64,000 bases of DNA from Collybiopsis luxurians FD-317 M1 (Eukaryota > Basidiomycota > Agaricomycetes > Agaricales > Omphalotaceae), in NCBI GenBank assembly GCA_000827265.1, contig KN834762.1, positions 374,939-438,938 on the forward strand. Direction: 5' to 3'. A program made the position numbers and the translations under genes. Shown piece by piece: positions 45,138-57,497 of the stretch. The notes under the pieces were generated by a model. That model did no database searches and was not told the origin of the DNA. It saw only the letters and a program-made list of their open reading frames with translations. Positions within the stretch are counted from its first letter, which is position 1. The number at the start of each line of letters is the position of its first letter.

Positions 45138-48100
45138 TCATCGAATAGCGGCCGGTTCATCAATAAAAATATGCTCCATATCCTTCCATGTACCTTTTCC
45201 TGTCATAGAAATATCCTTCCAGGCTTTCTCCCTCTCTTCCCAGTACTCTAATCCTCCATTCTTTCCTATCGCCGGCGCCCAAACCCTCTCACCCGTATCC
45301 CCGTCCGTCTCCGCACTGAACCATCGCGGTCTATGCGGTGCCAGCTCCCCCGTTTCCCGTTTCTTCCTCGTCGCACGCTGTTTATCCTCCTGCTTTCCTT
45401 TCAATTCATTGGCCAAGTCATACAGCCCTAATTCGAACGCTCGTTGGTCCGGTCGAAGACGACAATCAGTCGGTGCGATATAGGGTTTGAGAGTGTCTTT
45501 GGGGCAATCATTGAGTGTTAGCGCAAAAGGAGTAAGATTGAAAGGCGAGCCAGATGGCTTTTCGGTGTTGCGCCAAAGAAGAACGTGGGCTGGGGAAGAG
45601 GGCGATGTCGGTCCGGAGGTGTTAACTGAGGTATCTGGGCTCAGCATCCCGAAGCCTCTGCTTCCACCGATCACTTGGCGAGCAATGAGCTGTGAGTTCC
45701 ATCGACCAGCAATTTCGTATGCAACATTGCCCGAGGCATCCGTGACTTCACCGGAAATTTCGTACGCGTCTTTGCCTCGCCAACCACGGGGCTTGAAAGT
45801 CAAAATGCATTGGTCTTTGGTGCGATGATTGGTAACCTACCGGCATTTGAGTTCGGTATCGAATATATACGGAGATAAAAGAATAAACTCACAATCATAT
45901 CTCCGTAGTGGTCAATGGTCGGAGACCCGAGGATGAAGCCCGACACACTAGTAGTCACCTTCTTCCAACTGTAATGTTCCATCACCATATCTCCTTTCCC
46001 CGTACCCGCTTTTGCGCCCTTCCCCCCGACCCATTCACTCGGAATTTTCAGCTCCGCATGAGCGACTCCAGTCGGACGGATCTCAAAGCTTTTCCCCATG
46101 AACTTGTTCTGCGCATCAACCTCACCATAATATTTCCAAGCGGGGCTGCTTGAATCTCCCAGCATTCCGAAACTCTCCGCCCAACAAGCACTGATCGGAG
46201 GATGATGACTGACTTGTTCGGACACGTACCGGTACTGCTTGTCGAGCCTCACATATTCAAACGTTTCACCCAACATGGGGTTGAACGGTTTAGCGATTCG
46301 ACCGATGGTGGAGGAGTAATTCGACATGGCAAAAGCAGCTACGAAAGCAATACGCCGGAGAGGATCATGCTCGCGGGCGGCGACATCGACTGAAGGTTAT
46401 TAAAAGGAGGATTATTCATTAGTGGGACAATTCATGTATAGCTGACGATCGTAAGACTCACGACATTCAGAAAATTCCATATCTTCGGCCTGGAGGAAAA
46501 GAAACAACAAATAAGAAAACGGTATACTACGAATTTCAAGTACTCACCATCCTCTGCAGCATACTCGTTGGCTCATTGAAATATACCGGGAAACTTATTT
46601 TTGTCAAATCTTTCCCAATGCTATTCTTCAGCACAGACCACAAGCTGGTAGCTGGACGGTCAGCAGCCAGGGTAAGCTTGGCACGCAGGGAGGCGTAGCC
46701 AGTGTACGCGGGACCATTAAATGAGGCTAATAGGCTTAGCGCTTCTTTCGAACTCCTCGATTCGTCGTCGACAGCGGTAAACGAAGATGCTGAAGATCCG
46801 TCATGAGGATGGGGTACAGAGTGAATGGAGTGGACAGTTGCTGTAGGACTAGCGACTGCCAACTGTTCGGGTATGACTAAATTTGGAATGTTGTTTGATT
46901 CTATAGCATCGAAGAATTCATCCTCCTCATCTTCATCTTCGTCATCATCTCCATAGTCCCCACCTGGCTGATTACGAGGAATAAGTGCAGTGGGGGTGAG
47001 AGTTTCCATTGTCTCCGAACGTCCAGGCACTCGCAAAGGCGGTCTCGTTCCCGTCACAGGAACAGAAAGGATGGTAGAGGCGGTTGGAGTTGGACCACCA
47101 TCTGCAGCCATAGGTGTCTTCACATCGTCCTCCGTCACAGGCACAACGCCCGGAACTACCTCTTGCACATCTTCCAACGCTACTGGCCGTTGCTTCGCTC
47201 GCAATGTCGCATTTGTATCCCACTGACCAACGCTACCTGCTGAACCAGACCGCGTCGGACCGGTTATAGTTCCCAGCCCACCCACATGCACCGTGTCGAA
47301 GAACTTGCTACCCCTCTTTCTTGACCGTTTCCTCAACTCCTGCTCGAGGCTTTCGCCTTCCTTCACGACCACCTTGATGCTCTCCTCCCATGCTTTCTGC
47401 GCCTTCCGTGCAGAAGCGAGCCGACGACGATAGTACGTTTCTCGATCCGATGACATGGACATGTATTCGGTTACTAGAGATTTAAGGGTGTGGGCAGAAT
47501 CAATGAAACTTTGGAGAGCGGGAGACGATGAAGATGACGTAGAGGCGGCACCCAATAATTGTTCCATAAGCTCGATTTGAGCAACCATACTGTTCCCGGA
47601 CAGTTCGTACGTGTCCGCATGCGGGACCTTCCCTTTCCCTGGAATATCCAGCGAGCTATTCTCAGAGGATGCTTCCTCTTCAGATTCATCATCGTCATCA
47701 TCGGCCTCGACTCCGTCGTCCCTGTCTTTTCCCCTCCTAGACTGAGGTCTCGAAAATGTTTCATCTACATCACTTTCTCCATTCATAAGAGGGGAAGCGT
47801 CCGGTCGGCCTCCAGTCCTGCTGGCGTCATCCTCCACATTCAAAGAGCTGGTGGAACCTTGTGTGTCCTTCCGATGAGACTTCTTCCTTAGTTTCAATCC
47901 GCTCAGACTGCTCGATATACTGGAGCGGGAGACGTTTGAATGCGTAGAGGGAGCAGGCTGTCCCGGCGCGGTAGACTGGTGTGGGGTTATTCCAGCATTG
48001 ATACTATGGCCCGAGTTAGAATCGCTTTCTATACTCGCGACACTGGCTTTTGAAGACCTGCTTTGGGTGGTTCGAGTCATAGACAACGACGGTCCAAGTA

Positions 48101-49795
48101 GATTCGTTGATGACATCGACGAAGACGATTGCGAGCGAGAGAAACCCTCGCCCTCCGTTCCGCTAGCATAACCAGTGCCCCCTCCCTCTCTTCCGCTATC
48201 AAGTGTAATCTGCCGCTGAGCCTGACGTGAATACCATTCCAAACTCTTGCTAATTGCCTGGGTCCAGCGTGCAGCTTCGACGGGATGGTTGGCTTTCATA
48301 TACCATTTCTGTATATTCGTATGCCCCTTGGCTGGAGTGGAGTGGACTTCGAAGCGTAATTTGTCAGATGCTGAGACTAGGTGGGCAATAAATGAGTTAG
48401 TGGAATAAGAAAGTAACGGACTATAAAACATACTTCTGAGTATGGCAGCTTTCATGGAAATGGATCCCCGAGAGGCCACTGTTTCATCTTCTTCGTGCCG
48501 GTAATCTACATTTGAGGAAAGTAACAAGAAGGAAGAAAATAGATGAGAGCGAATCGCTCAAAATAGACCCATATACTTACAGCTCAACACGCCACCCTTC
48601 AATACGAACCACCTGGTGTTATAACCTTTCGCCACATTGGTATACTTGTTCAGATAACCCTTGAGAGCCGGCGGGGGTTGTGCCTCAGTTTGATGGGATT
48701 GAGTGAGTTGATTGATGAGTGTTGTATCGTGGTTTGCGACTACGTAGGCGTCCAGGAAATCAACGAAAAGATTCAAGAAAAAACAAGAGGAAGAATACTT
48801 ACACTGTCTCAAAAACACACCGACATTCCCATTTCCGCCCTTTCCTCCCTTCCCACCTCCTTCACCTACATATGCCTTGTCAAACACTGCTCGCCCTCTA
48901 TTATCCCTCACAAAAACATCTCCTCCAGCCTTCAGAACAAGTTCGCATAATCGGATATCTTTGTGTTTAGCGGCTTCATGAAGGAGTGAAGTACCCGATG
49001 TTGGATCCAGATATGAGAGATTGATATAAGAGACCCGGGGAGATGACAGAAGCGATAAGAGAGCTTCCGGAGGAGAAAGAGGGGAAGTTGTGGGACTGGC
49101 TGGATTTGAGGACGATAAGATATAACTATGCAGCAAGGACCGATACGAGGCATTGAGGAATGTACGTGAATCTTCGTAGAGCGACGTAAACATCAGTTGA
49201 CCATAAAGATAGCAAATATTTACCTCTGATAACCCTTGAGACTTCCTTTCCTTTCGCTACATCTTCTATCTTTCTTCCTTGTCTATCTCTTCTCGTATCA
49301 TCTATCCCTTCCTGCTCAAGCAAGACTTCAACGACTTCTGCTCGTCCTAGGGAAGCAGCCAGGTGTAAGGGTGTAGTGCCAGAATTAGGTGGGTGAATTC
49401 CATTGGGAGATATTGATCGATGTGAAAGGAGCAGACGAATCGTGTCAACTGAAAGTTAAAGAGATAAATAACTTGTTGGATGTCTAATACTTCAAGGAGA
49501 TATCACACTCACTAGAAGCGCATCTGATGGCTAAATGTAGAGCCGCAGCACCGGTATCCAAATCATCATCCTCGCCTTCCTTACGAGGTTCACCTTCTCC
49601 ATTTGACATTTGAAGCGATTTTCTCGCTCTATCCTTTCTTTCTTTCCCAATTTCAACAAGAAATGGGTGAATCAAAGCGGGGTCACCACTTCGTAATGCC
49701 GCGAGCAGTTTGACTTGTTTCAAGGCTGATGCAGACATGGGTGTGGGGGTATTTTCGGGTGCAAGGGATGGAGATTGTGAAAAACCTGAGGCCAT
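45138..49795 (-). CDS. Oxysterol-binding protein homologue, OSH1/OSH2-like (ankyrin - PH - FFAT - ORD)
   Basis: Moves sterols or phosphoinositides between membranes at contact sites. ATG at 49793-49795 (MASGFSQSPSL). Domain order: ankyrin-type repeats (GAAALHLAIRCASS; GTTPLHLAASLGRAEVVEVL; GTSLLHEAAKHKDIRLCELV), a Gly/Lys-rich linker, a PH domain (ALKGYLNKYTNVAKGYNTRW ... ARWTQAISKSLEWY), then a long Ser-rich acidic linker. An FFAT-like motif DEFFDAIES (about 46895-46922) should bind the ER protein VAP/Scs2. The ORD lipid-transfer domain follows: SFPVYFNEPTSMLQRM, RIAKPFNPMLGETFEYV, the family signature EQVSHHPP (about 46196-46218), GFILGSPTIDHYGDMI and, near the end, WEEREKAWKD. The longest exon is 46536 to about 48370. 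The gene architecture matches yeast Osh1/Osh2. Exact 5' exon joins around 48780-49480 are approximate. Confidence 0.93.
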
Positions 49796-51165
49796 AGCGG
49801 GTTCGGATCATGAAAAGTCGCGAATCGTGAGGCAAAGGTAAGTGGGATACTGGTTGGTTTATTGAGATCGATATAGAATGAGGCGTCGAGGTCGTTAATA
49901 ACGTTCCAGAAAATGAGGAAGAAATCAGAACTAGGTCGTAGAAGGAGAAATTTTGAGCGAGTTGGTGGTGGTATGAATTCAAGTTTGATTCAAGTTGCTC
50001 GTCATAGTTGCTTAGACGCTCAACAAGCGCGGTATGTTATTCCCACGTTTGTCTCACACTTTTGATCCCCAACAAAATTAAGGAGTACTACTCCAGAGGC
50101 TCCCGTAAAGGTATTATCCTTGTCACCAACGGTCGGGGAAGGCTCTTGATTGTGCTGCTGATTTTAAAAGAGAGTACCATATTTGAATTTCATCTTTTTG
50201 TCATTTCATTGGAAGGGGTAAAAGAAGAAATGCAAGGCGAAGCAGCAAGCTCTCCAAAAAAATATCCCTTGAACTTCCTTCAGCTAACAAATGCAGTGAA
50301 AGCCCGGCCCCCTCAGGAACGGTTTGCCGAGTATAACTAAATTTATGAAGTTAAGCCCACGTTTGAACCCCGAGAGGATGAATAAACGAAAAAGAGAGAT
50401 AACATTTTTACGAGGGTTTGAGAAATCCACACCACCCACGATGGTCGCGGTGTAACTGCCCAGTTCCATCCGCCAGCTTGGGTTTCCTTCCCCCGTGGCC
50501 GCCCGCCAGAGTTGTTCCAGAGTCCAGAAGTAGTCCCGATCGGAATCTTCACGCCTTTCGCACGTGAGCGCGAAATCCTACCCATCAACTTCTACCTATC
50601 AACTTCGTCCTTCCCAAATCCCAAGCGATTGGGTCCATATATCTAATTCATAGTATTCCCGAATTTCCTCGTACTTGATCAAGTTGCACATGCTAACCAT
50701 TCTCGACGCAATCCATCGCGAATTGATCGTCCTCAGTGCAGAACTAGTGCGTACTACTATTCCCGCTTTCAGATTATTATTTTCCTATTCAGACACCCCA
50801 CCCGTCCTTCGTGATAGTGAAACTGGATCGAAACTCGGGGGAGAATTGCACCCGCCAAGATACTCGATTGTCATACACATATACATACCACTACAACTCC
50901 AATTGGATTCGGGAAAGCAATCTGACATGGTACTATTCTTCCTCTACAGCCCCTTATTTTGGCTCGTCATAGGCATCGACAAACCTGACGGTTGAATCGG
51001 ATCTTCGCCGACATTAACTATGTATACCAAGTCGCTCGGCAACAAATCGAGATGAAAAAAACACATACATAGTCAACCTAGAATCTATTCTACAAAACCC
51101 TAATACGGGCAAAAATACTACTTATTCTATACAGTAGTTCAATCTCGCGCAATAAATCTCATTCC
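49796..51165. other. Intergenic region, OSBP promoter side
   Basis: About 1.37 kb. Several short open frames exist (for example around 50008-50340), but they lack homology-like motifs, plausible introns or compositional support. AT-rich sequence around 51050-51165 is the 3' flank of the next gene. No gene is called. Confidence 0.55.
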
Positions 51166-53886
51166 TTAAGCAGGTTTCACCGTGACCCTGTAAGAAAAAA
51201 TCAATCGTTAGTTCACCAATAACACCAAAAGGTTTTAAAAAATTGAATTATTTCAACTCACGTAGCAGAACCGATCTGAATACTGCCCGTAATCGGAATG
51301 GGAGGCGCGAAGGAGCTCGATAGGCAGGCTTCACTGTCACTCGCTGTAGAATTCGATGCGACGGGAGCTTTGGCCGCCGCAGCTGCCGCACGTTCAAATA
51401 TCGCGTCAATCCTCCTTGGAGATGTGTATCGGGGGAGCGGCCTCCTGAGACCGAGTGGAGAAGTAAGCGAACGTCTCGACGGGGTCGAATCTCCATTTCC
51501 GAAGCATTTCTGAGGTGGAGTTAGAATCCAGCCACACATACATAACGGCATTCGGAACTCTCACCTTGAACAGTACAAACTCTTTGCTGAACAACGGCAC
51601 CTGAGTGCTTGCATCGAATAGATCGAAGAATGTGCCTTGAGCCCCTGCGTTGACAGATAATCCAGTGTCGATTTCCACGCAGCCACCGAATTGAACTCCA
51701 CTTGAAGACTCCGACACGGAGGAACTGCTGTTATTCGAGCTGCTCGTAGCATTTGCGGAAGAAGCAGCCGCCCGCTTGGCGGCGGAAATAGCTTGTACAA
51801 CAGAGGTGGGCCTGACACGAGCCACGCTTCGCTTTGATTTACTAGCAGCCGACGAAGGAGATGCAGCGGAAGAGGATAAAACCGTAGCGCTGGTCGTGTT
51901 AGAAGAAGTCGTAACGCTAGTGGAGTTATCAGAGACGGCGGCTGAAGTAGAATTCGAGGACAATGCGGCAGAGGTTGTGCTAGCTACCGTGGTGCCGGTC
52001 GAATTCAAGCTGGTAGTGGTGCTAGTCGAATTTGAACTGGTCGTGTTCGAGGATGAGTCTGACGACGAGGAATTCGAACCGCTGTTAATAGTAACACTAT
52101 TACTGTCTACTGCATCCAACGACAAGGCCATCGTCGCGCTTGCATCCAAGTTCAAGAACACAGTCGCAGAAGCCAAGTTATCCAAAGCCTGCACGCCAAG
52201 GTTCAAACTTGGTATCAAGTGTGCAGTAAGCGATCCAGTAGATTTTACAGATGGAGTAAGTGAGAGTGTCAAAGCTATTCAGAAACAACGCGTCAAAGAA
52301 AGTTTCTTTTATGACTTCGAACGAGGAGACATACGAGTGTCACCGACATTAAAACCTCCTCCGCTCTGGCCATTTTTGTCGGGAAATACGAGTTGCGCGT
52401 TTGAGATGTTATACACTATACCCACTTGCAAATCTGCAGCCAGGTCGAGTTTGGCAGTTGCCTCCGCGCTGACATCGAAACTTGGACCGATAGTGAGGAT
52501 TCTAGGCATATGCGATTTCAGTCAAAGGATATCGGAGAACATAACGACCCGACCTACCCAGGGAAATCGAGTCCCGGTATTCCAAGGGGTGGCACAACTT
52601 CAATCTTGCCAGTGTCAAACGTAGTCTATTCGTTATTTGACAAGCGACGCAAATGTGTCCATGTGTGTCTTAGTTCTCAACTCAAGAATGAGGCCTTGGA
52701 TACGTACGGAGATTGCGGCGTTCAAGTTCAGAGTCCCGTCAAGATCGCCGTTCATCAAAACAAGCGCAGCAAAATCGTCGACTTTGGGAGGTACAATGGT
52801 TCCCGATGCAGCAGCTCCGACGCTTATTTGCGCGCTAGCTTTCCCGTCTACCGATACATTCGCGTTTAGATCAACTGGGCCACACTTGATGTCTTTGTTC
52901 AGAATCGTGGCTGCCTTGTTGACGCTGATAGGAGGTAGGGCGACAGTTTTGTTGAAGTTGAAGCTGTCCAGGTTCTTAATGGCTTGATTAAAGGAATAGA
53001 ATAAATATTCAAGCAAAAAAGCGGAAAGAACGAAAACTCACAATCAATCGCATCGCCTACGAAATCAGTCAAACCCCGTCCCACGAGCCTACTCCTTCTA
53101 CGTGAAGATGAAGTCGGAACCAACGTCCCGTTTACGTCCGCCCCGGGCACATTGGCTCCCCGAACAGCAATATTTACATTTCCATATCTAACCAAAGTGA
53201 TAACATTGAGCGTTCAAATCAAAGAAGAGACATTAAGGAACGTACTTGGATGGGTCAATTGCAGACCAATTCGTATCCAAGCTCAACCCCCGCACTTGAG
53301 GGGTGCTACTATTTCCGTCGCGTCTGATGAATCGCGCAGCGATATCGGCTGGCACTGACTGGTCATCTGGGATGTAAGATTTCGCTACACGCGCAAAGGC
53401 ACTCATTCCGCACTGCAATTGTAGAGATTACCATTAGATCAGCTGTTTGCTGGACGAAAGAAGACGTACATTCTCAGGTAGTCGGACCAGTTTTCCTTCC
53501 GCGTCTCCACCTTGGAACAGGTGTTGGCATCCTGCCGCTGCCGTATCATTGTTCATACACATTAAACGAATGTCCTGAGCCATTGCCGTCGAGGAGCAAT
53601 TGAGAATTTGCCATCCAGCTGCGGTGGTAATATCGGATATAGCATTAGAACTGCCCCACTACGACAAAGACTGTCAACAACCAGCAAAGCCTGCAGGCAA
53701 TCACATACGCACTATTTGGACGGTTCCTGACCCATTCTGTCCGGGCGCAGCGGTCAGGGAATATTCACAAACTCCATCAAAGCAAGGCGTATTCCAGTCA
53801 TTCGCTGCGTGGGTTATCGGAGCAACAAGGAGGATGATTGCAGGCAAGCTGAAGCTCAACCGGAGCTTGGATACTAGGTCGATCAT
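51166..53886 (-). CDS. Secreted Ser/Thr-rich fungal protein (basidiomycete DUF7029/DUF7223-like)
   Basis: ATG at 53884-53886 opens a basic leader and hydrophobic signal segment (LSFSLPAIILLVAPITHA). Mature blocks are NDWNTPCFDGVCEYSL, WQILNCSSTAMAQDIRLMCM, AAGCQHLFQGGDAEGKLVRL, CGMSAFARVAKSYIPDD, DLNANVSVDGKASAQISVGA, DGTLNLNAAIS, ATAKLDLAADLQVGIVYN and LTAHLIPSLNLGVQALDNLA. A long Ser/Thr/Asn low-complexity region follows (51850-52100, probably O-glycosylated), then GGCVEIDTGLSVNAGAQGTF. The order resembles a family of large mushroom secreted proteins annotated with DUF7029 and DUF7223. The biochemical role is unknown, and cell-wall or matrix association is inferred from composition. It ends at 51166 after an 85-nt last intron. 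Internal exon joins between 52600 and 53050 are approximate. Confidence 0.75.
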
Positions 53887-54587
53887 GGCGGCGAAAATGA
53901 ATTTTACAAAGAAATAAGGGCCAGCCGGAGTAAATTACGATAGAATAACGAAGAAAAAACGAAGGACGAGAAGACGAAGAAACGAAGAAAAAGGTCGGTC
54001 GACCACCTGCGACGAGGAGAAACAAAGGACGTGAGGGACATTGAGTGACCTGTGCGTTCTTTATATCGGTCGTTTGGATCCTGTCAAACGAACCAGCATG
54101 AAAAGCAAGCATTTGAATGTCGTCGCCGGTGATCTGTACAGGACTGAATTCGAATGTTTTGTGGGCCTTGTGGGCTGAGAAGTCGTTGCATAGCAGCGTC
54201 GCGTAGATCATTGATCTACGGGAGTCTTAAGTAAGGGCTGGGATGATAAAATGTGTGTGGATTGGCGATGACTTTCTTTATTGAAACAAACAAATGCCAA
54301 GGTATCGGACGCGGAATTACCTGGGCGTACGAAGGTAGTATGAAGAGCCTCCGAGTAACTTGAACGAAAATTAGCTCTATTGCTCGATTTTGACCTTACA
54401 CACTATTTTGGATCCAAACAACAGACTAAATGTATGAGATCGACGACTAGACAAAAACATGAGCTTGAGATTTTGAGATTTTAACTCCGAGTCCGAGATG
54501 CACCTATGCAGGCGCTGCGATGGCGGCGCTGGAGGAAGACGATTTCCGTGTGAAGAATACATTTTTCCGGCCTCAAACCTAATCGCC
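53887..54587. other. Divergent promoter region between the secreted protein (-) and cytosine deaminase (+)
   Basis: About 700 bases. Purine-rich on the plus strand at 53930-54000, so pyrimidine-rich upstream of the minus-strand gene. An in-frame upstream ATG at 54498 would extend the cytosine deaminase but adds a Cys/Arg-rich leader unlike the family. Confidence 0.55.
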
Positions 54588-55210
54588 ATGTCTACGACAA
54601 ACTGGATGGAGACTGATGAGGTCGGGTTAAAGTTGGCTTTGGAGCAAGCACACAAAAGCTATAACGAAGGCGGTATTCCAATCGGATGCTCAATCGTTGC
54701 CTCCGACGGTACTGTGCTCGGTGTAGGACATAACGAAAGGATACAAAAATCATCAGCAACTCTACATGGTGAAATTTCTGCTCTCGAGAATGCAGGTCGT
54801 TTGAAGGCCCAAGTTTACCGAGATGCTACAATTGTAAGTATTTGCATAGCTATCTCCCGACTACTGAAAGACTGTTTGAATTCCAGTATACTACATTGAG
54901 GTAAGAAATCATCTACAAAAGTTTGAATAAACTGAGCAGTTGGCGCCAGTCCATGTCTTATGTGTACCGGAGCAATTCTGTTGTACAAAATACCTCGGGT
55001 TGTCATTGGAGAAAATTCAACATTCCTTGGAGGCGAAGATTTACTCGCAAGTCATCATGTCCAGGTTGTGGTTATTGACGATCCAGAATGTAAAGAGCTA
55101 ATGAACCGTTTCATACGCGAGAAACCAAAGGTAAAAGCTATGATATTTGGTGGAGTTTAAAACTCAGAATAGTATTGCAGGATTGGAATGAGGACATTGG
55201 GGAAGAATAA
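54588..55210 (+). CDS. Cytosine deaminase (FCY1-like)
   Basis: Zinc enzyme of pyrimidine salvage that converts cytosine to uracil; it also activates 5-fluorocytosine in fungi that have it. Exons 54588-54833, 54887-54900, 54950-55130 and 55181-55210 join to 156 residues, close to the 158 of the yeast enzyme. Motifs: GGIPIGCSIVASDGTVLG, SSATLHGEISALENAGRL (HxE zinc ligand and proton shuttle), YTTLSPCLMCTGAILLYKIP (PCxxC zinc ligands), VVIGENSTFLGGEDLL, and the C-terminal DWNEDIGEE that caps the active site in the yeast structure. Exon 2 is only 14 nt. The start at 54588 was chosen because the preceding in-frame leader is not family-like. Confidence 0.95.
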
Positions 55211-55303
55211 CGTAATCATCCATCACGTGCTGTGTGGGACACTGGACCTTAGCTTTTACTGGGCCACTCATTTTTTTTCTTTCTGTATTCCTTGTCGATT
55301 ACG

Positions 55304-56780
55304 ATGTCGTCCAACGTTCCGATTCAAGGCAGTAACATTACCGCACCAACTCCTCAGAATACTCCTTTGAATCATGCTCCTATAGCTGCTGGTCTTTCAA
55401 GACCGACTGTTCCCGATATCACAGAGGATAAGGAGGAAGACAATGACGACGACGACGACGAAAACGCTCTACGCGGCCATGCATTGGCGATGGTTCAGGG
55501 TAAACTAGCTGGTCTCATCGGAAAAAGCTCTGGCTATCTCGAAAGTTTACCTGTCGAAGTCAAACGCAGCGTCGAGGCCTTAAAGGGCGTGCAGGTTAAG
55601 CAAAACGAGATCCAGAATCAGTACAAGAAAGAGTGTCTCGAGCTCGAGAAGAAGGTTCGTTTTTTCTATGACGCGTTCATTCTTATCGTAACTGATCTTT
55701 TTGCAGTATCTTGCCATTCAAAAACCTCTATATGAACGCAGAGAAGCTATTATCAATGGTTCTGCTGCTCCTACCACAGAGGAAATTGAAGAGGGTGAAA
55801 AACAGTCCCTGAAAGACGACGAGGATTACTCCCCTCTGCCCAAGGATGCTCCCTCAGGCCCAACTGCGATCCCGGAGTTTTGGCTCACAGCTCTCCGAAA
55901 TCATATTGGCCTTGCCGAACTTATCACCGAGCGCGATGAAGCTGCTCTCAAGCATCTCATCGACATCCGCCTCTCATATCTAGACGAAAAAGATCACGAT
56001 GGCAAGCCTGGGTTCAAGATCTCGTTCATCTTCACTTCCAACGAATTCTTCGAAAACGAGGTCCTCGATAAATCCTATCTCTATCAGGACGAAGTTGGCT
56101 ACTCTGGTGACTTTGTCTATTACAAAGCGATTGGTACAGATATCAAATGGAAGGAAGATAAGGATCTCACCAAGGAATACGAGATCAAGAAACAGCGGAA
56201 CAAGAGTATGTCTTTCTTTCGGATACTCGCGTATATACGCTAATTGCCACTTGTAGACACTAATCGTACCCGTCTTGTCCGCAAGGCTCGCCCGACTGAA
56301 TCCTTCTTCAACTTCTTCTCACCTCCAGAACCTCCTTCGGACGAGGATCTTGAGAACGGCAAGTATGATGATGAGGAGATTGAAGACCTCGAGGACAAGT
56401 TCCAGCTGGATTACCAGATCGGTGAGGATCTCAAAGAAAAGGTCAGTGTTGCGTCATTCGGGTTGATGAACTTTACTGAAAGCGCTCATAGATTATTCCA
56501 CGGGCGGTCGATTACTTCACTGGAAAGGCGCTGGAGTACGACATGATGGACGAAGATGAGGATGAGGATTACGAAGATCTTGACGATGACGATGACGATG
56601 CTCGATTTGACGATGTCCGTTTCCTTTCTTGAGTCCTCGACCTTGAATCCTAATCCTTTGATTCAGGACTCTGAATCCGAGGTAGAACTTGCACCGAGGC
56701 GCCGTGGTCCACCAAAAGGCCGAGGTGGTGCTCCCGCTAATGCGAGTAATGTCAACCCGGAGGAATGCAAACAACAGTGA
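55304..56780 (+). CDS. NAP1: Nucleosome assembly protein 1 (NAP1 family histone chaperone)
   Basis: Shuttling chaperone for H2A-H2B. ATG at 55304 (MSSNVPIQGSN). An acidic N-terminal stretch (EDNDDDDDENAL) is followed by the dimerisation helix (SLPVEVKRSVEALKGVQVKQ), then YLAIQKPLYERREAIINGS, IPEFWLTALRNHIGLAELIT, GFKISFIFTSNEFFENEVL, SGDFVYYKAIGTDIKWKE, ESFFNFFSPPEPPSDEDL, IPRAVDYFTGKALEYD and a C-terminal acidic tail (MMDEDEDEDYEDLDDDDDDA). After a final intron (about 56613-56669) a basic Arg/Gly/Pro tail ends at 56778-56780. Introns near 55654-55705, 56203-56256 and 56441-56492 separate the blocks. It lies 93 bp downstream of the cytosine deaminase stop, same strand. Confidence 0.95.
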
Positions 56781-57497
56781 AGGCGAGAAACTGCTGGTGC
56801 TGGTGCTTAGACGGCTTGGTTTCCCCGCACTCTGCTCTTACAATACTACACATCCTTTCCTGATACTTTCCCTCGTTTTTAACATTTGCTAAAATAATTC
56901 AGTTGGGCAATTGACTACACGGCTTCCGTTTCCCGTACTCATTACTCGCCTCCATGGGGGGATAGGCCCGATGCCCCAGTTCTGACTATTGGTCATTTCT
57001 TGATCTCTTTCCGCGCGCCTTTTACCTGTCGCGTTCTACAATTGTAAAACCTGCTCTTATGATCCCATGCTTGGTTTAATCAGCTCTCTATCTTCGTACA
57101 CCATCTTTCCCCATTCTGTCTTATCTACATCTTTTGTTGGCTCATTAGACAATTGCCTCTCGAAGCAATTTTGGACTAGGTTCACTCGAGAAGTCGACAT
57201 CGAATGGGTTTGTGTAGCTTCAGAATTTCTCGTCATTGGAGGTTTTCTGAGTGACTCGTTTGGTACGTTATGTTGGTACGTTAGCTGTTTCTCGGTGCAA
57301 ATTTTGGACTAGTTTTAGTCGAGAAGTCGACATCGAATGGGTTTGTGTAACTTTAGAAATTCTCGTCATTGGAGGTTCTCTGAGATTGTTTCGCAAATGT
57401 TCCTTCCGCATAGATAGGACAAATACATTCATACACCTTACATTTTACAGCAATTACGGTAACAGTAGGAAGTGTCCTTCGACAAGCACGAAACCTT
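56781..57497. other. Convergent 3' region between NAP1 and the TauD-type dioxygenase
   Basis: About 720 bases without a gene. It holds an imperfect 84-bp direct repeat (57168-57251 and 57301-57384). Confidence 0.6.
57168..57384 (+). repeat. Two 84-bp direct repeats, 133-bp period
   Basis: 57168-57251 and 57301-57384 differ at about 7 of 84 positions without gaps. Both contain AGAAGTCGACATCGAATGGG and a CTCGTCATTGGAGGTT word. The 49-bp spacer contains a smaller TTGGTACGTTA duplication. Origin unknown. Confidence 0.85.

Noticed and set aside
50008..50995. Several 60-110 residue frames upstream of the OSBP gene
   Set aside because: No family motifs, signal peptide or intron-linked partner exons. 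Composition looks like non-coding sequence.
54498..54587. Upstream in-frame ATG extending cytosine deaminase by 30 residues
   Set aside because: The extension is Cys/Arg-rich, unlike known fungal enzymes, and the ATG at 54588 gives the expected 156-residue length.
9882..55210. Idea that the OTT_1508-like protein and the cytosine deaminase are paralogues
   Set aside because: They share only the deaminase-fold zinc motif. Spacing, length and surrounding blocks differ, and they are 43 kb apart.
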